A stretch of 57,078 nt of DNA from Bacillota bacterium (GTDB lineage: Bacteria; Bacillota; Clostridia; Acetivibrionales; DSM-1351). Position numbers and translations under genes: made by a program. Shown one piece after another: positions 24,649-31,749 of the stretch. Below the pieces are notes generated by a model that was not told where the DNA came from, did not search any database, and saw nothing but the letters and a program-made list of their open reading frames with translations. Where the stretch lies: NCBI GenBank assembly GCA_023391425.1, contig JAEWAX010000141.1, positions 1 to 57,078 of the forward strand, given 5' to 3'. The first letter of the stretch is position 1. Every line of letters begins with the position of its first letter.

Positions 24649-26373
24649 ATAAATATTTTAAATAAAATAAATATTCGTACAAAACTAATAATACTTATCA
24701 CTGTTATGATAGTGGGTATCCTTTTAATTGGATATACAAGTTATGCTTCACAAAAAAAATTACAGAATTCATTGACAAGCATATATAAAGAAAATCTTGT
24801 CTCTATTGATATACTTAGTGATGCCAGAATACAGGCAACAACAAATTATGCTAATGTATTTAGATTGATGGCAATTACAGATAATACATACCAAAAGAAT
24901 GTTCTAGATGGTATTAAATACCAAGATGCTGCTCTTACTAACAATATAAAGAGATTTGGTGAGTTAAATTTAGATTCATATGAAAAAGAGAACTATCAGT
25001 TACTTGGAGAAAAATTAAAAGCATGGGGAGAAATTGTGAGTTCAGTTTCTGAACTGTCTACAACAGGTAAATCAAACGAAGCATTACAACTGTTAAAATC
25101 ATCTGGTGATACAGTATATGAGGACTTGCAATCAGTCATAAAAGAACTAGAGAATCATAATAATGAGAAGGCTGATAAAGTATATACTCAAAATCAAGCA
25201 TCTGCAAAAGAGCAAATCTTATTTTTAATTATTAATATGTGTGTAATTTTATTAATCTGCATACCGCTAGGTATATTTATTACCAGTGCAATTACTAGGC
25301 CATTATCAAAAGTTATCGCCCTCATTAAGAAAACATCAGATTTTGATTTAGTTTACGATACATCATATGATGCATTATTAAAGTACAAGGATGAGATGGG
25401 CATTATAACTCAAGCTATTTCAAGTATGAGGTCATCCTTACGCAATACTCTAAGTAAGTTGATGAATATATCAAATAATCTTGCTGCAAATTCAGAGGAA
25501 TTATGTGCATCTGCTGATGAGAATACCAAAACCATAAACCAAGTAGTTAATGCAATCAATGAAATTGCAAAAGGGAATAGTAGTCAAGCTGAGGCTATAA
25601 ATGAGGCAAGTACAAAATTAACTGATATGGCAAACAATATTGATAAAGTAGATAGAACTACGTCCGAAGCTGCTGATAAAGTAGTAGCATCACTAGCAAT
25701 GGTTTTAGAAGGTAAAAATGCAGTTGAACTAACTATTGATAAAATGCAAGAAAATATTATTGTTACAGATAACGTAAATGATTCACTTAATGAATTAAGC
25801 GAATCAATAAACAAAGTAGGGAATATCTCTAATGCTATAAATTCAATCGCTGCACAAACGAACTTACTTGCATTGAATGCTGCAATTGAGGCTGCTAGAG
25901 CTGGAGATGCTGGGAAAGGGTTTGCTGTAGTTGCAGAGGAAATACGTAAACTTGCGGAAGAATCATCTTCTGCGGCAAAAGAAATAGCCAATATTATAAA
26001 GGATACTGTTACGAAGAATGTGGTTGCTTCAGAAAATATGATTAAAGTAGAAGAGATAGTATCAGAGCAGTCTCTGGCTGTAAATGTAACTAAAGAGACC
26101 TTTAAAAAAATAGAATTATCTGTTGAAGGTATTACTGAAGTAGCACAAAAGGCCTCTACAATGCTCAGTACAATTGATATTGCATCTAAAGAGATTTCTG
26201 GTAGTACACATGCTATGGCAGCTATAGCTGAACAAGCAGCTGCAGGCTCAGAAGAAATATCTGCATCTAGTGAACAACAGCTTGCATCAATTGAAATGAT
26301 TGCAAATGCAGCTAATGAATTAACAACAATAGCTATAGATTTAAACAATGAGTTAAAAAAGTTTAAACTATAG
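24649..26373 (+). CDS. methyl-accepting chemotaxis protein, apparent ATA start
   Basis: A 574-residue chemoreceptor if started at ATA (24649). Domains in order are a first transmembrane helix (about 13-30), a four-helix-bundle sensor (to about 190), a second transmembrane helix (ILFLIINMCVILLICIPLGI), HAMP, and the cytoplasmic hairpin with LLALNAAIEAARAGDAGKGF and AVVAEEIRKLAEESS. AAAGGAGAG at 24633-24641 is 7 bases before ATA, giving MNILNKINIRTKLIILITVM. The first in-frame ATG (24706) has no ribosome site and would cut into the first membrane helix. An ATG at 24642 is in another frame and stops after seven codons. Regulated by the c-di-GMP riboswitch upstream. The ligand is unknown. Confidence 0.85.
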   Translation: MNILNKINIRTKLIILITVMIVGILLIGYTSYASQKKLQNSLTSIYKENLVSIDILSDARIQATTNYANVFRLMAITDNTYQKNVLDGIKYQDAALTNNIKRFGELNLDSYEKENYQLLGEKLKAWGEIVSSVSELSTTGKSNEALQLLKSSGDTVYEDLQSVIKELENHNNEKADKVYTQNQASAKEQILFLIINMCVILLICIPLGIFITSAITRPLSKVIALIKKTSDFDLVYDTSYDALLKYKDEMGIITQAISSMRSSLRNTLSKLMNISNNLAANSEELCASADENTKTINQVVNAINEIAKGNSSQAEAINEASTKLTDMANNIDKVDRTTSEAADKVVASLAMVLEGKNAVELTIDKMQENIIVTDNVNDSLNELSESINKVGNISNAINSIAAQTNLLALNAAIEAARAGDAGKGFAVVAEEIRKLAEESSSAAKEIANIIKDTVTKNVVASENMIKVEEIVSEQSLAVNVTKETFKKIELSVEGITEVAQKASTMLSTIDIASKEISGSTHAMAAIAEQAAAGSEEISASSEQQLASIEMIANAANELTTIAIDLNNELKKFKL

Positions 26374-26412
26374 AAGGTCTGATACGATAGTTTAATTATA
26401 TAAAAATAACCA

Positions 26413-26450
26413 AACAAAGGCATTAGGAGCACTCCTAATGCCTTTGTTAC
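26413..26450 (+). terminator. Rho-independent terminator of the chemoreceptor gene
   Basis: A 17-base perfect stem: AACAAAGGCATTAGGAG (26413-26429) with CTCCTAATGCCTTTGTT (26432-26448). Confidence 0.8.
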
Positions 26451-26639
26451 TTACAGGTGAATTTATAAGTATTGAAGTTAAACTCAAACGCATAGTTTAA
26501 GAAATATTATCTAAAATTATAATTTTAAGAATTACTATACTAAAATCATAATATTTAGAAACAATATAAATTATAAATTTAAATAATATTATTATTGTTT
26601 GCCTTAAAAGTATTCTTAGTCGAAAGGAATAATATAACT

Positions 26640-27647
26640 ATGATAAATATGTCAAACAGACGTACTGACCTAGCAATTGAAGCACATGAGATTTTTATGA
26701 ATAGCAGTGAAGCAAAGGAACAGGCACAGCAGAACAAAACACCTCCTGGTGTCGTATTGGAAAATGCAGGAGATGAGGAAGTAAAAATAACCAGAGTTCG
26801 TATTACATCACCTACTGGTGAAGCTGCTATCGGCAAGCCAATGGGTAATTATATTACACTCGAAATACCTAACTTAAAAGATAATGATCCTGAACTCAAT
26901 AAAAAAACAATTGATATGATGTCAAAGGAATTAATTTCAATGCTAAAGTTAAAAGAAAAATCCACTATACTAATTGTGGGATTGGGCAATTGGAATGTAA
27001 CACCAGATGCATTAGGTCCACAGGTAATTTCAAACCTTATGGTGACCAGGCATCTTTTACAGTATGTGCCTGAGCATGTCGATGAAGGAGTCAGGCCTGT
27101 TTGTGCAATTTCTCCAGGAGTGTTAGGCATAACTGGAATCGAAACAGGAGAAATAGTTAAAGGAGTCATAGATAGAGTTAAACCAGATGCTCTGATAGCA
27201 ATTGATGCTTTGGCTGCTAGAAGCATGGAACGAATAAGCACTACAATCCAGATAGCTGACACAGGTATTGCACCGGGGGGCGGGGTTGGTAATAAAAGAA
27301 TGGAGCTTAGTCAGAGTACATTGGGCATGCCGGTAATAGCAATTGGTGTCCCAACCGTAGTTGATGCTGCCACGCTAACAAATGATGCTATGGATTTGGT
27401 AATTGACAGTATGGTAAAAGAAGCACCTGAGGGAACTGAATTCTATAATATGTTAAAAAATATAGATAGAGATCAAAAATATGAGTTGATCAAAGAGGCC
27501 CTAAATCCATTTATCGGGCAATTAATTGTTACTCCAAAAGAAATAGATGATATCATTAGCAGAGTTTCAAAAGTAGTAGCAAATGGCCTTAATATAGCAT
27601 TGCACCAAGGGATAACACTTCAAGATGTAGGTAAATATATAAACTAA
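26640..27647 (+). CDS. gpr: germination protease (spore protease) GPR
   Basis: A 335-residue protease that degrades small acid-soluble spore proteins at germination. NRRTDLAIEAHEI near the start, LIVGLGNWNVTPDALGPQV, PDALIAIDALAARSMERIST, ADTGIAPGGGVGNKR and PVIAIGVPTVVDAATL are characteristic. The enzyme is made as an inactive zymogen in the developing spore. AAAGGAAT precedes the ATG at 26640; the open frame extends to 26595 without a ribosome site. Firm evidence that the host sporulates. Confidence 0.95.
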   Translation: MINMSNRRTDLAIEAHEIFMNSSEAKEQAQQNKTPPGVVLENAGDEEVKITRVRITSPTGEAAIGKPMGNYITLEIPNLKDNDPELNKKTIDMMSKELISMLKLKEKSTILIVGLGNWNVTPDALGPQVISNLMVTRHLLQYVPEHVDEGVRPVCAISPGVLGITGIETGEIVKGVIDRVKPDALIAIDALAARSMERISTTIQIADTGIAPGGGVGNKRMELSQSTLGMPVIAIGVPTVVDAATLTNDAMDLVIDSMVKEAPEGTEFYNMLKNIDRDQKYELIKEALNPFIGQLIVTPKEIDDIISRVSKVVANGLNIALHQGITLQDVGKYIN

Positions 27648-27706
27648 ATAAAATTATTCACCCCCTTTGTTCGTATTCATATCTTTCTTTTTAGCAGTAC
27701 ACAGGT

Positions 27707-27712
27707 TATAAT
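27707..27712 (+). promoter_or_regulatory. -10 element in front of the structured leader RNA
   Basis: A consensus TATAAT lies at 27707-27712, with only a weak -35. Transcription would start at about 27719, exactly at the base of the stem described at 27722-27841. Confidence 0.5.
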
Positions 27713-27718
27713 TTATAA

Positions 27719-27945
27719 GGTATATAGAAGACTTAGTTCAGATGGCGTGTTAGCGCCTTCTGGACTTAGTACTTCAAAAAGTATAAGTACAGCTAAGATT
27801 CTACCATACCTATGGCTCGGTACAAGCTAAGTTTTCTATATCGCACTTATTTGGGCTTGGCATTACCTAGCTCCCATCAATAAAAAGGGGAGTTATATCC
27901 CGGTTGACATAGGATGACAAGCTATAAACAGTTCTAGGGGGAACA
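27719..27945 (+). ncRNA. candidate structured leader or non-coding RNA
   Basis: The 299-base gap between gpr and the M50-like gene folds strongly on paper. A closing stem joins 27722-27736 with 27827-27841 (14 of 15 pairs). Inside it are a hairpin at 27737-27764 (TTCAGATGGCG with CGCCTTCTGGA) and one at 27769-27790 (GTACTT with AAGTAC). Downstream, GCTCCC (from 27871) can face GGGGAG (from 27888), and GGTTGACATAGGATGACAAGC ends the block about 10 bases before the ribosome site. A -10 element sits right before it. I cannot name the class; it does not match T-box, cobalamin, SAM or lysine riboswitches that I would recognise. It could be a free-standing RNA or a leader of the next gene. Confidence 0.45.
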
Positions 27946-27946
27946 T

Positions 27947-28645
27947 ATGAAACAAACAGGAAGATTTTTTATTATTTTTATTTCTCTGATGGTTTTATGG
28001 AACACTATTATAATAAAACCAATAAAGTTGTTTACAGTCTTTCTGCACGAACTTGGACATGCCTTTATGGCAATTGTTACAGGGGGCAATATAACAGCGT
28101 TGAAAATATATTTCAATGAAAGTGGATATGTAACTTCACTTCCAAAGGATTCGTTTTCAGCATTTCTTATTGCTAATGGAGGATATCTTGGAAGCGTTCT
28201 TTTTGCAATATGCATACTAGTGCTCAAAAATACTAGATTCAAAAAGTACATAATTGGAGTTATAGCTATTATTTTCTTAGCCGTGACCTTTAGATATTCA
28301 GGTATTATTTCATTTACCATGCTTTATTCGGTGATATTTGCGGGTTTTGCAATCGTTATTTATATGATTCAAAATGATAAATTAAATGATTGGGTAATAG
28401 AGATCATTGGTATAGGCAGTATTACATATGCAATATATGATACCTTTGTGGACACTGTTTTGATGCAGATTAATTATCAATTTGGTTTATTCAGTTGGGG
28501 AAAAATGCCTGTTACTGATGCGGTTCAATTAGCTAATTTAACACATATTCCATCTATAGTTTGGGGTGTAGTTTGGCTGACAATATCTATTTTTGCCATA
28601 TATACTACATTGTTTAAAAAAAAGCGTAAGGCGAATAGAAAATAA
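27947..28645 (+). CDS. M50-like zinc metalloprotease-type membrane protein
   Basis: A 232-residue membrane protein with about six hydrophobic segments. The motif LHELGHA (HExxH) in the first third and the following GGxxT-type turn (VTGGNITALKIY) match the M50B-like family of membrane metalloproteases. A clear second metal-ligand motif (NxxPxxxxDG) is not visible, so activity is uncertain. TCTAGGGGGAAC precedes the ATG. It follows directly on the structured RNA candidate, which may regulate it. Confidence 0.75.
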   Translation: MKQTGRFFIIFISLMVLWNTIIIKPIKLFTVFLHELGHAFMAIVTGGNITALKIYFNESGYVTSLPKDSFSAFLIANGGYLGSVLFAICILVLKNTRFKKYIIGVIAIIFLAVTFRYSGIISFTMLYSVIFAGFAIVIYMIQNDKLNDWVIEIIGIGSITYAIYDTFVDTVLMQINYQFGLFSWGKMPVTDAVQLANLTHIPSIVWGVVWLTISIFAIYTTLFKKKRKANRK

Positions 28646-28739
28646 GTGTTTTAGTAGCTCGATGTGCGTATTTTAGCGATATATATTAAGATAATGTAAC
28701 AGCAGTGAAAATAAAGATATTAACTGGAGGGCACATAGC

Positions 28740-30713
28740 ATGAATAATAAACTTCAATCCATGAAAGATAAAATTGAGATATTAAATAGAGCAGCAAAAG
28801 CATATTATCAAGAAAATACAGAAATTATGCCTAATATTGAATACGATAAGTTATATGATGAATTATTAGAACTTGAAAAAGAGACGGGTGTTGTACTCTC
28901 AACTAGTCCATCAATAAATGTCGGCTATGAATTACTAAGCAGTTTACCCAAAGAACAGCATGAAAAGCCAATGCTATCCTTAGACAAAACAAAAGAAGTA
29001 GGTACTTTGAAGGAATGGATTGGAAAAGAAAGTGGATTACTTTCTTGGAAATTGGACGGGCTTACTATTGTGTTAACCTATGAGGGAGGGAAGCTTGTAA
29101 AGGCCGTTACTCGGGGAACCGGTGAAGTTGGGGAAGTAATAACTAATAATGTGAAGGTATTTACCAATATTCCAATTAATATTTCCTACAAAGGTAATTT
29201 GATATTAAGAGGAGAAGCAATTATCCGATATTCAGATTTTGAGAGAATAAATAACGAAATTGATGATGTGAATGCTAAATACAAAAACCCAAGGAACCTA
29301 TGCAGTGGTTCAGTAAGACAGCTAAATAATAAGATTACCTCTGAGAGAAATGTATACTTCTTTGCATTCTCATTAGTTAAAGCTGATAATGTGGACTTCC
29401 AAAACTCAAGACTATCTCAGATGAATTGGCTAAAGAGCCAAGGCTTTGATGTTGTTGAGTTTAAGGAAGTAAATTCTTTAAATATAGAAGAATCAGTTTC
29501 CTGGTTTGCAAAACATATTACAGAAAATGATTTTCCTTCTGATGGTTTAGTTTTAACGTATGACAATATAGCATATGGAGAAGGCTTAGGTACAACTGCT
29601 AAATTTCCAAGAGATTCAATAGCTTTTAAGTGGAGAGATGAAATTAAAGAAACAAAGCTTCTAGAAATTGAGTGGAGTGCATCTCGGACGGGGTTAATAA
29701 ATCCAATTGCGATATTTGAGCCTGTAGAACTTGAGGGAACAACAGTAAGCAGAGCTAGTATACACAATATAAGCATTATGGAGGGCTTAGAGCTTGGAAT
29801 CGGAGACACTATAGGTGTATACAAGGCAAATATGATTATACCGCAGATATCTGAGAATATGACTCGTAGCGGAATGGCTGCGATACCAGAGGTATGTCCT
29901 GTATGTGATGCAAAAACAGAAGTAAAGCAGGAAAGTGGTGTTAAATTCCTATATTGTCCTAACCCGGAATGTCTTGCAAAGCAAATTAAAGCGTTTACAC
30001 ATTTTGTGAGTAGGGATGCTATGAATATAGAGGGCTTATCAGAAGCAACTATAGAAAAATTAATTGCAAAAGGATTGATTACAGAGCTTGCAGATTTATT
30101 CCATATTGTAAAATATAAAGAAGAAATTGTTAATATGGAGGGCCTTGGAGAGAAATCCTTTAATAAATTAGTTGCTTCAATTAATAAAGCAAGACATACA
30201 AGTACTGTTAGGCTACTTTACAGCTTAGGTATTCCAAATGTCGGCTTGTCTAATGCAAAACTGATATGTAAGCATTTTAAGTATGATTGGAATGAGATTG
30301 AGAGTGCACAATATGAACAATTGATTGAAATAGGTGGAATTGGCGATATTATGGCAGATTCCTATGTTAAATTCTTTAAGGATGAAAAAAAGCAAGTTAT
30401 TATAAAAGATTTGCTTGCTGAGATAGAATTTGAAAGCATCAAAACATCAGAGGTAGAGTTGATTTTTGATAATATTAATTTTGTTATAACAGGTGCTGTT
30501 GAACTATTTAAGAATAGAGATGAATTAAAGAATATAATTGAAGAAAGAGGCGGCAAAGTCACTGGCTCGGTGACTTCAAAAACAAATTATCTTATAAATA
30601 ATGACAATCTATCAGGTTCATCAAAAAATAAGAAAGCAAAAGAATTAGGAATAAGTATTATTACTGAAAATCAGTTTGTTGAGTGGCTAAATGATGGGGT
30701 TAAGCCTGAGTGA
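28740..30713 (+). CDS. ligA: divergent NAD-dependent DNA ligase
   Basis: A 657-residue ligase of the LigA family. The adenylation lysine is Lys104 in SWKLDGLTIV. An OB region, a four-cysteine zinc finger (CPVC ... CPNPEC), helix-hairpin-helix repeats (MNIEGLSEATIEKL, NMEGLGEKSFNKL) and a C-terminal BRCT domain (NINFVITGAVELF to FVEWL) follow in the usual order. It departs from standard LigA at conserved spots: TRGTGEVGEVIT instead of TRGDGxxGEDVT, and NPRNLCSGSVRQ instead of NPRNAAAGSLRQ. It is probably a second, diverged ligase paralogue rather than the essential one. GGAGGGCAC precedes the ATG. Confidence 0.85.
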   Translation: MNNKLQSMKDKIEILNRAAKAYYQENTEIMPNIEYDKLYDELLELEKETGVVLSTSPSINVGYELLSSLPKEQHEKPMLSLDKTKEVGTLKEWIGKESGLLSWKLDGLTIVLTYEGGKLVKAVTRGTGEVGEVITNNVKVFTNIPINISYKGNLILRGEAIIRYSDFERINNEIDDVNAKYKNPRNLCSGSVRQLNNKITSERNVYFFAFSLVKADNVDFQNSRLSQMNWLKSQGFDVVEFKEVNSLNIEESVSWFAKHITENDFPSDGLVLTYDNIAYGEGLGTTAKFPRDSIAFKWRDEIKETKLLEIEWSASRTGLINPIAIFEPVELEGTTVSRASIHNISIMEGLELGIGDTIGVYKANMIIPQISENMTRSGMAAIPEVCPVCDAKTEVKQESGVKFLYCPNPECLAKQIKAFTHFVSRDAMNIEGLSEATIEKLIAKGLITELADLFHIVKYKEEIVNMEGLGEKSFNKLVASINKARHTSTVRLLYSLGIPNVGLSNAKLICKHFKYDWNEIESAQYEQLIEIGGIGDIMADSYVKFFKDEKKQVIIKDLLAEIEFESIKTSEVELIFDNINFVITGAVELFKNRDELKNIIEERGGKVTGSVTSKTNYLINNDNLSGSSKNKKAKELGISIITENQFVEWLNDGVKPE

Positions 30714-30735
30714 GTAAATAAGTTATCTAGTATAT

Positions 30736-31749
30736 TTAATCATTAAGAGAATTTTTTACCCAATAAATATCGGAAATAGAATGCTGAAATGCCTCTACAA
30801 CCTTTGGGTCAAAATGTTGACCGCTTTGCATTATGATATAATTCAAAGCATCTTCATTGGTCCAGGCTTCTTTATATGGTCTTTTACTGGTTAATGCATC
30901 AAAAACGTCAGCCACAGCCGTTATTCTTGCATAAATATGAATACTTTCTCCTGCCAAAAAATTTGGATATCCCGTGCCATTCCATTTTTCGTGATGTTGC
31001 AAAGATACAATCCTAGCGGCTTTTAATAAGTCGCTACTGTGTTCGCCAATAATTTCAGCGCCAATGTTGCAATGTGTCTTTATAATCTCAAATTCATCAT
31101 CTGTCAACTTCCCAGGTTTGTGAAGAATTTCTTCTGGAACACCAATTTTCCCTATATCATGCATAGGCACAGAATTCGTGAGTATTTGGGCATAGCTTTC
31201 TTCTAGCCCATAGGACTTGGCAATATAGTAGGCATATTTACTAACTCGTTCTATGTGTAAACCAGTATCATTATCTTTATACTCAGCTGCAATGCAGAGT
31301 CTTTTAATAATCTCAAGTCTGGTTTCAGTCAGTTCACTGGTTCTATTAACTACTAGCTTTTCAAGCTCGGCATTCTGATTTTTTAATGCTATCTGAGTTT
31401 TGATCCTAACTTTAGTAATAATAGGACTAACGGGTTTAGTTATATAATCAACAGCGCCAACTTCGAACCCTCTAGCTTCATCCATATCCTGATTCTTGGT
31501 AGTTACAAATATTACAGGAATATTTTGGGTTAGAGGATTGGACTTTAATCTTGCACATGTCTCATAACCATCCATACCAGGCATCATAATATCCATCAGG
31601 ATAATATCAGGCATAGTTTTTTGTGCAACTTTTATTGCCATCCTCCCATTAGTAGCTACTTTTAAGTGGTACTCATCACATAATATCCCTTTTAATACAT
31701 CAATATTTTCTACTGTATCATCTACGATAAGAACTGTATGTGTCAACAT
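30736..31749 (-). CDS. response regulator with HD-GYP c-di-GMP phosphodiesterase domain
   Basis: A 337-residue two-domain protein. The receiver (about 1-125) has the acidic pair D10-D11 and phospho-acceptor Asp53 in LMDIMMPGMDG. A short linker leads to an HD-GYP domain with HDIGKIGVPEEILHKPGKL, LQHHEKWNGTGYP and TAVADVFDALTSKRPYKE, all metal-binding and GYP residues present. HD-GYP enzymes hydrolyse cyclic di-GMP. Its start overlaps the stop of the hybrid kinase gene by one base (TAATG), so the kinase is its obvious partner. It is the last gene of the stressosome-like operon. Confidence 0.92.
   Translation of the reverse strand: MLTHTVLIVDDTVENIDVLKGILCDEYHLKVATNGRMAIKVAQKTMPDIILMDIMMPGMDGYETCARLKSNPLTQNIPVIFVTTKNQDMDEARGFEVGAVDYITKPVSPIITKVRIKTQIALKNQNAELEKLVVNRTSELTETRLEIIKRLCIAAEYKDNDTGLHIERVSKYAYYIAKSYGLEESYAQILTNSVPMHDIGKIGVPEEILHKPGKLTDDEFEIIKTHCNIGAEIIGEHSSDLLKAARIVSLQHHEKWNGTGYPNFLAGESIHIYARITAVADVFDALTSKRPYKEAWTNEDALNYIIMQSGQHFDPKVVEAFQHSISDIYWVKNSLND

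Noticed and set aside
24642..24665. ATG at 24642 as start of the chemoreceptor or of a leader peptide
   Set aside because: It is out of frame with the receptor, stops after seven codons, and stands only two bases from the AGGAG site, too close for good initiation.
25584..26432. 282-codon minus-strand open frame opposite the chemoreceptor gene
   Set aside because: It lies antisense to a highly conserved chemoreceptor signalling domain, its composition (Ser/Ala/Ile-rich) is typical of an antisense shadow, and it has no ribosome site.
27648..27946. T-box, cobalamin or SAM riboswitch in the gpr-M50 gap
   Set aside because: None of the characteristic core sequences of these classes is present, although the region is clearly structured.
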